From the NCBI RefSeq assembly GCF_000682775.1, contig NZ_AWFI01000018.1, positions 1-64,000 of the forward strand: a stretch of 64,000 bases of DNA, written 5' to 3'. Positions 26,594 through 35,689 of this stretch are shown here, piece after piece (the first letter of the stretch is position 1; every line of letters starts with the position of its first letter). The position numbers and the translations under genes are program-made. Origin of the DNA: Hyphomonas sp. L-53-1-40 (GTDB taxonomy: Bacteria; Pseudomonadota; Alphaproteobacteria; Caulobacterales; Hyphomonadaceae). Under the pieces are notes generated by a model that was given only the letters and a program-made list of their open reading frames with translations, ran no database searches and was not told where the DNA came from.

Positions 26594-27078
26594 GCTACAC
26601 GGGGCGCGCAGGCGTGCGTCTTGTGCAATTCGGCTTCACGCAGCCATTCCCATCCGAAGGCTTCATCCGTGTCGCCATCTTGCTGGCGGCGGGTCAGTCG
26701 TTCCAGTGCTTCGTCCAGTGTCGGCTCGTGGCCCTCTGGCACCCACCACATGACGAAATGCATCTCGCGCATCATCTCGAACCATTCAGCGCGGCGTTCG
26801 TAGAATTTCCGGTGGATCGTGCCCCAGACAAAGGTTTCGAGGCTTTGTACGTCTTCCCAGACGGTCAGATTGGCAACGAATTGCGGATCGCCATCGATCT
26901 TGGCTTCCGTATTGCCCTGGCCGGGCTCACCCGATCCTTCCATCATCCAGACGAAGCCGGGCATGGATTTGCCGATCCCGTTGATGAGATCGAGATTGTC
27001 CATGAAATCCTTCACGCGCGGATCATCGGTCGGCGCGACGAGATGGCCGACATTGAGCTGGGCCAGATGCATGTTCAT
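26590..27078 (-). CDS. DUF3291 domain protein
   Basis: A 162-residue protein of the DUF3291 family (LAQLNVGHL...; [47 protein letters not shown]), with an antibiotic-biosynthesis-monooxygenase-like ferredoxin fold. Its function is unknown. It lies in reverse orientation between murG and murC, so it interrupts the dcw transcription unit; its stop overlaps the murG stop. ATG 27078 (MNMHLAQL) is chosen over an upstream in-frame start because homology begins there. Confidence 0.85.
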   Translation of the reverse strand: MNMHLAQLNVGHLVAPTDDPRVKDFMDNLDLINGIGKSMPGFVWMMEGSGEPGQGNTEAKIDGDPQFVANLTVWEDVQSLETFVWGTIHRKFYERRAEWFEMMREMHFVMWWVPEGHEPTLDEALERLTRRQQDGDTDEAFGWEWLREAELHKTHACAPRVA

Positions 27079-27267
27079 GAGTGCGGTTCCCCTCGCTACG
27101 AAGCACCCGAATTGTGCCTCATTACAGTCATTTTGGGATCGCACGATGCCCATTCAAGAAAAACGCCTCGGATTTCATGAATGCGTCATGCGCAAGCAGT
27201 CCTTGCTTCGCGCTCCCGCGTCACGGTATCGCTAGGCGTTCCCGTTTCCTCATTTGGACGATCCTGC

Positions 27268-28692
27268 ATGACTTCTCCCACTCCGTTTGATCTTGGTCCC
27301 GCGCATATTGTCGGCATTGGCGGCATCGGCATGTCTGGCATCGCCGATGTCATGATCACGATGGGCTACCAGGTGCAGGGCTCTGACATACGCGAGTCCG
27401 ACAATATCCAGCGCCTGCGCGAGCGGGGCGCGAAGATCTTCATCGGGCACGCCGCCGAGAATGTGGAAGGAGCCGGTACGGTCATTATCTCCACCGCGAT
27501 CAAGTCTGGCAATCCAGAGGTTGATGCGGCCCGCGCCACAGGCATTCCGGTCGTGCGTCGGGCCAACATGCTGGCCGAGATCACGCGCCTGAAATACACA
27601 GTCTGCATCGCGGGCACGCATGGCAAGACGACGACGACGTCGATGGTCGCGGCGCTGCTGGACGGCGCGAATATCGACCCGACGGTCATCAATGGCGGGA
27701 TCATCCATGCCTATGGGTCAAACTACAAGGCAGGCGAGAGCGACTGGATGGTGGTGGAAAGCGATGAAAGCGACGGCACCTTTGCCAAGCTGCACCCAAC
27801 CTGCGCCGTGGTAACCAATATCGACGCCGAACACATGGACCATTACGGCTCCATGGAGAAATTGCGCGAGGCGTTTGATACTTTTGTCGAGAATTTGCCT
27901 TTCTATGGCTTTGCCGTCCTGTGCACGGACCATCCTGAAGTGCAGGGACTTGCGGCCCGCGTGACGGACCGGCGCCGCATCACCTATGGCTTCAACCGCC
28001 AGGCCGATGTCCGCGCCATCAATCTGAAAACCGACCTGTCCGGCGCGCATTTCGATGTCGCGTTGCGCCGTCCGGGCTCTGCTCAGCCGCGGATGATCAC
28101 GGACCTGACCCTGCCGATGGCGGGCGAGCACAATGTCCAGAATGCGCTGGCCGCCGTTGCCGTCGCGCTGGAGCTAGGCGCCACAGACGATCAGATCCGG
28201 ACCTCGATGGGGCAATTTGGCGGGGTGAAGCGCCGCTTCACACAGGTCGGGGAATGGGTGCCGGTCGAAGGCAAGCCGCCCGTCCGCATTATTGATGATT
28301 ATGGTCATCACCCGGTAGAGATTTCGGCCGTATTGAAGGCTGCCCGCGCCATGCAGGGGCAAGGCCAGCTGATCGCGGTTTGCCAACCGCATCGCTATAC
28401 ACGTCTGCGCGACCTGTTCGAGGATTTCTCCCGCTGTTTCGACCAGGCTGACCATGTGTTGGTCGCGCCGGTCTATGAAGCGGGCGAGAGCCCGATTGAC
28501 GGGTTCAACCATGAGACCCTCGTCGCCAGCATAGTCCGCAATGGCCATCGCGGTGCTGCAACGATCCCGTCCATGGAGGCATTGCCAGAGACATTGAAAG
28601 CCTTGGCTGAGCCCGGCGCGATGGTGGTTTGTCTCGGCGCGGGGGACATCACCAAGTACGCGGCCGAATTGGCGGAAAAGCTGTCGGCCTGA
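27268..28692 (+). CDS. murC: UDP-N-acetylmuramate:L-alanine ligase MurC
   Basis: A 474-residue Mur ligase that adds the first L-Ala to UDP-MurNAc. The N-terminal [17 protein letters not shown] binds the nucleotide sugar; the ATP loop is [15 protein letters not shown]; other motifs are [29 protein letters not shown] and CQPHRYTRL. The ATG at 27268 gives the normal N-terminus. It is the last Mur gene in the cluster here; murB, ddl and ftsQAZ, which follow murC in many relatives, are not next. It must have its own promoter because of the reversed gene upstream. Confidence 0.95.
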   Translation: MTSPTPFDLGPAHIVGIGGIGMSGIADVMITMGYQVQGSDIRESDNIQRLRERGAKIFIGHAAENVEGAGTVIISTAIKSGNPEVDAARATGIPVVRRANMLAEITRLKYTVCIAGTHGKTTTTSMVAALLDGANIDPTVINGGIIHAYGSNYKAGESDWMVVESDESDGTFAKLHPTCAVVTNIDAEHMDHYGSMEKLREAFDTFVENLPFYGFAVLCTDHPEVQGLAARVTDRRRITYGFNRQADVRAINLKTDLSGAHFDVALRRPGSAQPRMITDLTLPMAGEHNVQNALAAVAVALELGATDDQIRTSMGQFGGVKRRFTQVGEWVPVEGKPPVRIIDDYGHHPVEISAVLKAARAMQGQGQLIAVCQPHRYTRLRDLFEDFSRCFDQADHVLVAPVYEAGESPIDGFNHETLVASIVRNGHRGAATIPSMEALPETLKALAEPGAMVVCLGAGDITKYAAELAEKLSA

Positions 28693-28701
28693 CGTTGCGA
28701 C

Positions 28702-28728
28702 AGCGGCAAAACCGCTTTCACTTTCTTT
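28702..28728 (+). terminator. Weak candidate terminator after murC
   Basis: AGCGG and CCGCT form a 5-bp stem with a CAAAA loop, followed by the T-rich TTCACTTTCTTT. Confidence 0.35.
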
Positions 28729-28784
28729 CCGAATGTGCACGCTAGTCGACAGATGCCGGCAAGCGGCACTTGGGAGGATACCGC

Positions 28785-30287
28785 ATGACCGAGACATCCA
28801 TTTCGCCCGGCCAGGACGAAGAAGCTGCAATCGTAGCTGCGCAAGGCGCGCACACGGCCGGGGAGGGCGGAGCGCTCGGCAAAACGGGCTTTGCGTGGGC
28901 CTGGTTCGAATGGGCGCGCAATCCCTATTACATCCTCATCATCATCTATGTGTTTGCGCCCTATTTCGCCCGCGACATCATTGGCGCGGACATATTGGCC
29001 AGCGGAGAGCTGGAGGGGATGGACCCGGAAACCGCTCGGCAGGTTGCTGGTGCGAAAGGACAGGCCGTGGTGGCGTCCCTGTCGAAATGGGCGGGCGCGA
29101 TTGCGGCGCTGACGGCCCCCTTCCTTGGTGCGGCATTCGACCGGGGCCTGAGGCGCAAGCCGCTCCTGATCCTGTTCCTCGGTGTCCTGTCTGTGCTCAG
29201 CTTCCTGCTCTGGTGGGCCGTGCCTGGCGAATCCGGATTTTCCACCGGCACAATCATCGCCATCCTCATCGCAGCCTATGTCACCTACACATTCAGTGAG
29301 GTGACGCATAACTCCATGCTTCCCGACGCCGCCCGGCCAAGCGCCCTCCCGGCCGTGTCGGGCTTTGGTTTGGCACTCGGCAATGCGGCGGCGACGCTGT
29401 TGTTCGTGGCAATCGTCTTCATGTTTGCCCTGCCGGATATGCTGAACTGGCCATTCGCGGAGCCTCTGTTCGGTATTGATACCGCACGGTACCAGCATTT
29501 CCGCATTGCCGGACCGATCTGCGCGGTATGGCTGGCCGTGATGATCGTTCCGTTTTTCCTTTACGCCAAAGATACGGGTGTGAAGGGGACCCCGTTTTTC
29601 CCATCGGTCAAAGAAGGGGCTGCGGGGGTTATCCGCACAGTGCGCAAGGCAGCTGAATATCGGGAAGCGTTCAAATTCCTGATTGCGCGTACCATTTATG
29701 CCGATGGCATGTTCGCCCTGCTGGCACTGGCGGCCGTCTATGTCAGCCTGTTCCTCGGCTGGGGCATTGTCGAGCTGACCGTCTACGCAATCTGGGCCTC
29801 GATCTGGGCGGCGATTGGCGGTGTGGCGGGCGGCTGGTTCGACTCAAAGCTCGGCCCGAAGAATGCGCTCCTGATGGAGCTGATGGCAATCGTCATCATC
29901 TTGTTCTTTGGCTTGTCCGTGACGCGGGATTCCATCCTGTTCGGCCTGATCGAGAACCGCGAACTGTGGCAGGCACCCGTTTTCTCCAGCCTGTCTGACG
30001 TCACCTACCTGCTGAACGGGGCGCTGATCGGCGTGTTCGCCACGGCGAACATTTCGTCGAGCCGGTCGATGCTGGTCCACATTGCACCAACGCATATGCG
30101 GGGGGAGTTCTTCGGGCTTTATGCGATTGCGGGCACCGTCACTGTCTGGATCGGGCCCTTGCTGATCGAATTGTTCACGACATGGTCGAACAGCCAGCGA
30201 GTCGGCATGTCTGCCATCGCGCTTCTGTTCTTTTGCGGCTTTGCGGTACTGACAACCGTGAAAGTGTCCAAGACCCCTGCTGAATAG
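28785..30287 (+). CDS. MFS transporter, UMF1 / Atg22-like family
   Basis: A 500-residue membrane protein with about eleven or twelve hydrophobic segments. The N-terminal KTGFAWAWFEWARNPYYILIIIYVFAPYFA is the mark of the UMF1 (Atg22-like) MFS family; THNSMLPD and MRGEFFGLYAIAG are further conserved blocks. Bacterial substrates are unknown; fungal Atg22 exports amino acids from vacuoles. The start at 28785 is preceded by TGGGAGGA. It stands alone, taking the place murB usually has after murC. Confidence 0.85.
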   Translation: MTETSISPGQDEEAAIVAAQGAHTAGEGGALGKTGFAWAWFEWARNPYYILIIIYVFAPYFARDIIGADILASGELEGMDPETARQVAGAKGQAVVASLSKWAGAIAALTAPFLGAAFDRGLRRKPLLILFLGVLSVLSFLLWWAVPGESGFSTGTIIAILIAAYVTYTFSEVTHNSMLPDAARPSALPAVSGFGLALGNAAATLLFVAIVFMFALPDMLNWPFAEPLFGIDTARYQHFRIAGPICAVWLAVMIVPFFLYAKDTGVKGTPFFPSVKEGAAGVIRTVRKAAEYREAFKFLIARTIYADGMFALLALAAVYVSLFLGWGIVELTVYAIWASIWAAIGGVAGGWFDSKLGPKNALLMELMAIVIILFFGLSVTRDSILFGLIENRELWQAPVFSSLSDVTYLLNGALIGVFATANISSSRSMLVHIAPTHMRGEFFGLYAIAGTVTVWIGPLLIELFTTWSNSQRVGMSAIALLFFCGFAVLTTVKVSKTPAE

Positions 30288-30300
30288 AGGGCAGGGGACC

Positions 30301-30912
30301 CTAGCTGGTCGGGCCGAAAGAATCGCCTGTTCCGAGGGTCACGCGGGCAATTGCGTCGACACGGCGAGGACGGAGATAGAATTCATCGTCGATCGTCATC
30401 GTTGTGTTGAGGAAGCCACCAATCTTGCTGTCATACTCATAGACGACTTCGGACAAGATGATCGATCCTGGCGACGAGATGATCCCGCTTGGGACCGTGA
30501 CCGTCGCGCCTTTGGAATAGGCGGTCATCTTGTAGGCGTCTGACCATGCGACAACGGCCTTGCCGTCTCCACTGTCGACGATGCTGGTGATCCGCATGGT
30601 GGCGCTCTGTGCCTCATATGGCTGCATCATGACTTCTGCGGCGGCAAACATTTCTTCCATGTCTTCGTCGGTCACCGTTGCGAGACGTGCGGTCAGGTCG
30701 CCAAGGCTCGCCGTGGTTGATGTGACGCGGCGATCCACCCGCATCAGCAGGCTCAGCTCGACCGCGCCCAGATAGATGAAAATCAGGATCGGTGCGATCA
30801 ACGCAAATTCGACCGCAGAGACACCTTCCTCATTATAGCGAATGCCGCGCACACCGCGCCATTTGAGACGGGGATTGAGTCGAGAGAGCAGGGATTTCTT
30901 GGTCATGGTCAT
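30301..30912 (-). CDS. TadE/TadG-like pseudopilin (second of pair)
   Basis: A 203-residue protein with a short cytoplasmic basic leader and a prepilin-like hydrophobic helix, EEGVSAVEFALIAPILIFIYLGAVEL (~26-52), followed by a periplasmic region. Glu at +5 after Gly-Val-Ser-Ala-Val is the TadE/TadF motif. These minor pseudopilins are processed by the CpaA-type peptidase and are needed for Flp pilus biogenesis. ATG 30912 overlaps the stop of the upstream gene (TGATG), so the two are translated together. Confidence 0.8.
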   Translation of the reverse strand: MTMTKKSLLSRLNPRLKWRGVRGIRYNEEGVSAVEFALIAPILIFIYLGAVELSLLMRVDRRVTSTTASLGDLTARLATVTDEDMEEMFAAAEVMMQPYEAQSATMRITSIVDSGDGKAVVAWSDAYKMTAYSKGATVTVPSGIISSPGSIILSEVVYEYDSKIGGFLNTTMTIDDEFYLRPRRVDAIARVTLGTGDSFGPTS

Positions 30913-31469
30913 CAATCTCCGAAAGGCTCGTTGCGGAACACCGCATTGGCCTGAAGCAGGTGGCGATTGTTTGGAAGGTTGGACAAAGGGGTCGATACCC
31001 ACGGGGTCATGAGGGACCACTCATAATAGACACGCACAGCCACAATATCATTGGCCGAGCCGGGATCATATTTGAAGTCGGTATCATCAATTTCACCGTC
31101 ACCGGCCAACGGCGTGGTCAGGTCGGCGAGGCTGAACTTGTCGAGCGAGCGCACGTCAATATAGAGGCGATCATCGCAATTGAGCAGATTGTAGAACTTT
31201 GAGCAGACTTCGTTCCGGAACTCGACTTTTGTGAAGCTGTTGTCCTGGGCCTGTCCGGTACGGATCTTTCTGGAGGCTTCCGCCAACGCATGTTCGAGTA
31301 CTGTGGACATGATGAATATCAGGCAGATTTCCAGCAGGCCGAAGATCAGGAAGAAGAAAGGGACGGATACGAGCGCAAACTCGACGGCGGTCGCACCGCG
31401 CCGGTTTTCACACCATGCCTTGAACTTGCTGCGCAGTCGTGGCGCAAGAATGCCAAGTTGTAATGTCAT
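30912..31469 (-). CDS. TadE-like pseudopilin (first of pair)
   Basis: A 185-residue protein with the TadE-like signature RRGATAVEFALVSVPFFFLIFGLLEICLIF near the N-terminus, followed by a periplasmic domain holding two Cys (NEVCSKFYNLLNCDD) that could form a disulfide. It belongs to the Tad pilus locus and is co-translated with the next minus-strand gene. ATG 31469 is taken as start; a GTG at 31484 is equally open and neither has a clear ribosome site. Confidence 0.8.
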   Translation of the reverse strand: MTLQLGILAPRLRSKFKAWCENRRGATAVEFALVSVPFFFLIFGLLEICLIFIMSTVLEHALAEASRKIRTGQAQDNSFTKVEFRNEVCSKFYNLLNCDDRLYIDVRSLDKFSLADLTTPLAGDGEIDDTDFKYDPGSANDIVAVRVYYEWSLMTPWVSTPLSNLPNNRHLLQANAVFRNEPFGD

Positions 31470-31592
31470 TGTCGTCACCCACACAGACCCATTTGATCAG
31501 GTGAGGTGTCTATCAGATGTGGGTGATCAGCCAGTTTCGCGAATCTGTCGAATTTTATGTATTCGGGTCAGAGAAACGGTACGAACCGTCAA

Positions 31593-32036
31593 TCAATTGC
31601 TGTCGGACAGTGCCTTCACGCCCGTTTGCTGATCGATATACTGTTCGAAGTGCTCCGGAGCATCGCCAACGCTGAGGGTTGAGCGGCAGGTAGGTGCACA
31701 GTCATATGTATAGTTGGATCCTGACCGGTTGATCGTCACCACATTCGCTTCATTCGCGACAACAAGGATGTCCGTGGAATAGATCTGGCGGCCAGATTTG
31801 TCGAAAATCAGCAAATTGGTGGTGCCAAACGTCTTGCCTGTAATGAAGATGAGCTTCTCATCATGGACCGCAACGTCTGCGATTGTCTGATTGCCCAGGA
31901 CGACGCTGGCAGCTGCACTGCGCAAGTGAACCGGTATGGTTTTGTTCACCTCTACCGACAGAGGGCCCGCGACTGCGATTTGGGATACAAGCGCAGCGGC
32001 AACCGGCAGTGTGCAGATTTTCGCGAACAGATTCAT
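31593..32036 (-). CDS. Secreted protein with pilus-assembly/secretin N-terminal domain (CpaC-N-like)
   Basis: A 147-residue protein with a Sec signal peptide (MNLFAKICTLPVAAALVSQIAVAG) and one domain that matches the N-terminal domain of the CpaC secretin: NKTIPVHLR...NQTIADVAVHDEKLIFITGKTFGTTNLLIFDKSGRQI. The same pattern (IADA...KRIIFRGVSFGQTNAFVFDSAGNQI) is in the CpaC encoded at 34114. A short Cys-containing tail (YDCAPTCRSTL) is extra. It is probably a periplasmic accessory of the Tad secretin. It points away from the Flp pilin gene. Confidence 0.75.
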   Translation of the reverse strand: MNLFAKICTLPVAAALVSQIAVAGPLSVEVNKTIPVHLRSAAASVVLGNQTIADVAVHDEKLIFITGKTFGTTNLLIFDKSGRQIYSTDILVVANEANVVTINRSGSNYTYDCAPTCRSTLSVGDAPEHFEQYIDQQTGVKALSDSN

Positions 32037-32301
32037 CTTGCTGTCTCCAGACTTAATTCAGCCCGCGCACATTCTTCCAATAAGGTTGCACGTTTCCTAA
32101 TAGCGTACCCACGACGACCAGATTTCGCTGTTCTAGTCATTATATGGGACTGGACCGAAAATTTCCGAATCACCAAAAGCCCAATATTTGCGGGCACTAA
32201 GAAGGTAAACGAAACCCTGTTTTGCCTTCACGGATTTTCTGTTTTCTTTCACGCGATATTGAGAATGAACCGGTAGTGTCAGTCATGTTCCGGGTAGAGG
32301 A
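32037..32301. other. Divergent promoter region of the Tad locus
   Basis: An A+T-rich, gene-free stretch between the CpaC-N-like gene and the Flp pilin gene. It presumably holds promoters for both directions. No TTAA-N7-TTAA CtrA match was found here. Confidence 0.4.
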
Positions 32302-32319
32302 TTATTGCCGGGGCAATAA
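32302..32319. promoter_or_regulatory. Palindrome upstream of the Flp pilin gene
   Basis: TTATTGCC-gg-GGCAATAA is a perfect 8-bp inverted repeat, 24 bases before the pilin ATG. It could be an operator or a 5' leader hairpin that controls this highly expressed gene. Confidence 0.45.
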
Positions 32320-32342
32320 CAATTGCATGATGGGAGTTTCCA

Positions 32343-32504
32343 ATGTTTGCACGTTTTCTGAAAGACGAGTCCGGCGCTACGGCTATTGAATACGGTCTGA
32401 TCGCTGCGCTTATCGCTGTTGCTATCATCGGCGGTGCTACCGCCCTCGGTAATTCTGTGAACGAAAAGTTCCAGGGCGTTGCCGACGACATGAACGCAGC
32501 CTAA
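32343..32504 (+). CDS. Flp/Fap-type pilin
   Basis: A 53-residue major pilin of the type IVc (Flp) class, below the usual length cut-off for gene finders. It reads MFARFLKDESGATAIEYGLI, then AALIAVAIIGGATALGN. Cleavage by CpaA is expected after G11, leaving ATAIEY with Glu at +5 and Tyr at +6, the Flp signature. One hydrophobic helix follows, then a short polar tail. TGGGAG lies seven bases before the ATG. A strong terminator follows, so pilin mRNA is separate from the assembly genes. Confidence 0.95.
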   Translation: MFARFLKDESGATAIEYGLIAALIAVAIIGGATALGNSVNEKFQGVADDMNAA

Positions 32505-32538
32505 GACCAAGACTTATTTAGTCTTGCTATACAAATGG

Positions 32539-32571
32539 AGCCGCCGGGGGAAACCTGGCGGCTTCTTTTTT
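32539..32571 (+). terminator. Terminator after the Flp pilin gene
   Basis: AGCCGCC pairs with GGCGGCT around a 10-base loop and is followed by TCTTTTTT. Confidence 0.85.
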
Positions 32572-32652
32572 GCGTTCATGCGGCGAGGCATAAAAACTTC
32601 CTTCAAACTTTTGGGTCAGCATGCTCCGCAACAGACTTGAAGGAAGCCCTCA

Positions 32653-33168
32653 ATGATCCTGGCCATGATTGCCGGCCTGTTCCTGGCCTTGTGCGTTTTT
32701 GCAGCGCTTCACGATGTGAATCGCCTGACGATTCCGAACTGGTTGAACGTGACGCTCGCAGTGTTGTTCGTGCCAGCAGCGTTCGTTTCAGGCGTTCCGA
32801 TGGAAATCATCGGGGGACACCTTATTGCTGCCTTGTGTGCCTTCCTGATCGCGTTCGGCTTGTTCGCGTTCAATATCGTTGGGGGAGGGGACGCCAAGAT
32901 GATCCCTGCCGTGATGCTTTGGGTCGGGCCGAGTGCCAGCATCACATTCCTGTTCGTGATGGCTGTAGCGGGTGGAGCATGCGCCATCCTCATCATTCTG
33001 GTTCGCAAGACCATGCCGGCTGAAGTGGTTCCGGGAGCTGTCCGCGCCCCTTTCGAGGAAAAGGCGGGCGTTCCCTACGGAGTCGCGATTGCTGCGGGTG
33101 TTTTTGCCGCCGGTCCCCAGTCGCCATTTCTTACCGATGTATTAAGCCGGATCAGTCTTTTCAGTTAA
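32653..33168 (+). CDS. cpaA: Prepilin peptidase CpaA (TadV)
   Basis: A 171-residue A24 aspartic prepilin peptidase that matures Flp pilin and the TadE-like pseudopilins at the inner membrane. The two catalytic aspartates are D21 (HDVNRLTIPN) and D80 (GGGDAKM), at the family positions. There are about five membrane segments and no N-terminal methylase domain, as is normal in Tad systems. It is placed between pilin and cpaB. Confidence 0.92.
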   Translation: MILAMIAGLFLALCVFAALHDVNRLTIPNWLNVTLAVLFVPAAFVSGVPMEIIGGHLIAALCAFLIAFGLFAFNIVGGGDAKMIPAVMLWVGPSASITFLFVMAVAGGACAILIILVRKTMPAEVVPGAVRAPFEEKAGVPYGVAIAAGVFAAGPQSPFLTDVLSRISLFS

Positions 33169-33179
33169 CGATGCTTTAG
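33165..33179 (+). promoter_or_regulatory. Possible CtrA site upstream of cpaB
   Basis: TTAA-CGATGCT-TTAG matches TTAA-N7-TTAA with one mismatch, overlapping the cpaA stop and about 90 bases before cpaB. CtrA control of pilus genes is known in Caulobacter. Confidence 0.35.
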
Positions 33180-33268
33180 TGGCCTTGTGAAAAGGTCGCC
33201 TTTGACCGGACCACTCTGAATCGTTCAGGGCCGTCCGCGGAGTCTTGTTTCCAGAGGAGTGGGGCCTC

Positions 33269-34111
33269 ATGTCGCCAATTCGTCTAATCATCCTGATCGG
33301 CGCTGCGGTTGCCGCAATTGCGGCGGCTTTCCTTGTCCGCAATCTCGCGCAGGCACCTGCGCCGACGATCCAGACTGAGCAGCAGACCGTGGTCGAAACG
33401 CGCGAAGTGTCCGAGACGAAAGTGCTTGTTGCACGCCGTGACCTGGACATCGGCGACCTCGTGACCGTGGATGATCTGGAATGGGCGGACTGGCCGGAAA
33501 AGAGTATCGTTGCTGGCTATCGCACGGAGACCGATTCACCGGAGGCGATAGAGGAGCTGGCCGGCAGTGTCGTGCGGGTGCCCATATTCGAGAATGAGCC
33601 GATCCTGCCTCGCAAGCTGGTGAAGAAGGGTGATACGGGCACGATGGCGGCGCTGATTGAACCCGGCATGCGCGCCATGTCCGTCGAAATATCTACAGAA
33701 TCGGCATCCGGCGGCTTTATTTTGCCGAATGATCGGGTGGATGTGATCCTGACATATCAAGCCACGATGCAGATGAATGGCGAAATGGTGCCGCAGACTG
33801 CCACCGAAACCATTATTCAGAACGTGCGTGTACTGGCGATCGATCAGGTCTACCTGACATATGATGAAGGCGGCGCCTCTCAAGTGGGCAATACGGCCAC
33901 GTTGGAAGTGGATAGCAAGGAAGCCGAACTGATTGCGCTTTCGCAGCGCAAAGGCGCGCTTTCGCTGTCCCTGCGTCCCTGGTCGGATGTTGGGGATAGC
34001 TATGACCGGGCAGCGCGGATCGACATGCTTGAGAATGGCGGCAACAGCAATGGTGGCATTCTGATTTATCGGAACGGCAAAGCATCAAATGCCGGCCCGG
34101 GGGGAAGCTGA
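33269..34111 (+). CDS. cpaB: Flp pilus assembly protein CpaB (RcpC)
   Basis: A 280-residue periplasmic protein anchored by an N-terminal hydrophobic segment (IRLIILIGAAVAAIAAAFLV). An SAF-like domain follows (TKVLVARRDLDIGDLVTVDDLEWADWP), then the RcpC/CpaB domain (IEPGMRAMSVEISTESASGGFILPNDRVDVILT). It works with the secretin. ATG 33269, after GAGGAG, is preferred to an upstream TTG. cpaB starts a run of eight closely spaced genes. Confidence 0.92.
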   Translation: MSPIRLIILIGAAVAAIAAAFLVRNLAQAPAPTIQTEQQTVVETREVSETKVLVARRDLDIGDLVTVDDLEWADWPEKSIVAGYRTETDSPEAIEELAGSVVRVPIFENEPILPRKLVKKGDTGTMAALIEPGMRAMSVEISTESASGGFILPNDRVDVILTYQATMQMNGEMVPQTATETIIQNVRVLAIDQVYLTYDEGGASQVGNTATLEVDSKEAELIALSQRKGALSLSLRPWSDVGDSYDRAARIDMLENGGNSNGGILIYRNGKASNAGPGGS

Positions 34112-34113
34112 GT

Positions 34114-35679
34114 ATGAAATTGTCCAGGATTTTACCGGGTTTTGCAGCGTTGGCATCAGCCATTGCGCTCGTTCCGGTGGCGCAAGCCCAATCAGATAGT
34201 TTCGGGACACGGATCACGCATCCGGGTCAATCGGAATACAGCCAACAGGTCACACTCGGCCTGAACAAGTCGATGATTGTCGAACTCGACACTCCGGCCG
34301 CCGATGTCGTCATCACCAATCCAGACATTGCCGACGCGGTCGTGCAGACAGCGAAACGTATCATCTTCCGGGGCGTGAGCTTTGGACAGACCAATGCGTT
34401 CGTATTCGACAGTGCCGGCAACCAGATCCTCAATCTCGAAATCGGGGTCGAGATGGACATGGCATCGCTGGAGCAGCTCGTGGCACGCCATGTGCCCGGC
34501 GCCCGTGTGCGCATTGAGGGCATGAATGGTAGCGTTGTTCTGACTGGTTCGGCGGACAGTTTGAGCGCATCCAATGCTGTTGAGCGTCTCGTCTCTGCCT
34601 ATGTGCAGGCTGGCGAAAACACGCAAGTCATCAACATGATCAGCATTGCTGCGAAAGACCAGGTACTTCTGGAAGTGCGCATCGTCGAGATGCAGCGCAA
34701 CGCCGTCAAGCAGTTGGGCATCAATTTGACCGGATCGCCGGGTTTCGGAGATCTGGCTGCGTTGGTGGAGCGGCAGCTGTTTGTGGATAATGGAAGCGGT
34801 GTGCCGGTGGATTCCGGGACCACCGCGCTTGCGCCGGGCCTGCCATATTCTTTCAATGGCGATATCGGCAGCTCACTGAGCTATCCGGTTCAGGGACAGA
34901 GCCTTGGGGGCTTCGGTGGCACAATTGGTTACCAAAACTATGTCGGTACGGATTTGCAATCCAGTATCGGGGCCGAAATCAATGCATTGGAGCGGATTGG
35001 CGTCGTGCGCACGCTGGCCGAACCGAATATTGTCGCCATGTCTGGCGAAGCTGCGAAATTCCTTGCCGGGGGTGAATTCCCGGTTCCTGTCGGCCAGGAC
35101 AATAACGGACGCATTACCGTCGAGTTCAAACCCTATGGTGTTGGCCTTGGCTTCACGCCGGTCGTGCTGTCAGAAGGGCGCATTTCGCTGAAAGTGTCGA
35201 CTGAAGTATCAGAGCTCTCGTCAGAAGGTGCCTTTCAGGGAACCAGCACAACGACGATTGATGATTCCGGCAATGTTGTGACAGTGGAGGGCGTGACGCT
35301 ACCAGCCTTGTCAGTGCGGCGCGCTGAATCGACGATTGAACTTCCGTCCGGCGGCTCCATGATGATGGCAGGTCTCATCCAGACACGGTCACGTCAGAGC
35401 CTTGACCAAGTTCCAGGCCTGAAGAAGTTGCCGATCCTTGGGGCTTTGTTCCAATCACGTGACTTCATTCAGGAAGAGACCGAACTGGTCGTGATCGTCA
35501 CTCCGTATCTGGTGGATCCAACGTCCAAGGATCAGTTGCGGACACCGGCAGATGGCTTCGCAAATGCGTCGGACGCCAAGACCATCTTCTTCGGAAAGAT
35601 CAATGAGCAATATGGCAAGAACGGCGCAAAGGTAGATGCTTCCGACTATCGTGCACCCGTTGGATTTATTGAGGAGTAG
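34114..35679 (+). CDS. cpaC: Tad pilus outer-membrane secretin CpaC (RcpA)
   Basis: A 521-residue secretin with a signal peptide (cleavage near AQA-QSDS), an N-terminal pilus-assembly domain (~45-115), a BON-like segment (GARVRIEGMNGSVVLTG) and the C-terminal secretin domain (VRTLAEPNIVAMSGEAAKFLAGGEFP and VPGLKKLPILGALFQSRDF, then ELVVIVTPYLV). It forms the channel through which the Flp pilus leaves the cell. It is two bases after cpaB. Confidence 0.95.
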   Translation: MKLSRILPGFAALASAIALVPVAQAQSDSFGTRITHPGQSEYSQQVTLGLNKSMIVELDTPAADVVITNPDIADAVVQTAKRIIFRGVSFGQTNAFVFDSAGNQILNLEIGVEMDMASLEQLVARHVPGARVRIEGMNGSVVLTGSADSLSASNAVERLVSAYVQAGENTQVINMISIAAKDQVLLEVRIVEMQRNAVKQLGINLTGSPGFGDLAALVERQLFVDNGSGVPVDSGTTALAPGLPYSFNGDIGSSLSYPVQGQSLGGFGGTIGYQNYVGTDLQSSIGAEINALERIGVVRTLAEPNIVAMSGEAAKFLAGGEFPVPVGQDNNGRITVEFKPYGVGLGFTPVVLSEGRISLKVSTEVSELSSEGAFQGTSTTTIDDSGNVVTVEGVTLPALSVRRAESTIELPSGGSMMMAGLIQTRSRQSLDQVPGLKKLPILGALFQSRDFIQEETELVVIVTPYLVDPTSKDQLRTPADGFANASDAKTIFFGKINEQYGKNGAKVDASDYRAPVGFIEE

Positions 35680-35689
35680 GGGACCCAGG

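Noticed and set aside
32037-32342. CtrA site in the Flp pilin promoter
   Set aside because: No TTAA-N7-TTAA-like pair was found, although pilin genes of relatives can be CtrA targets.
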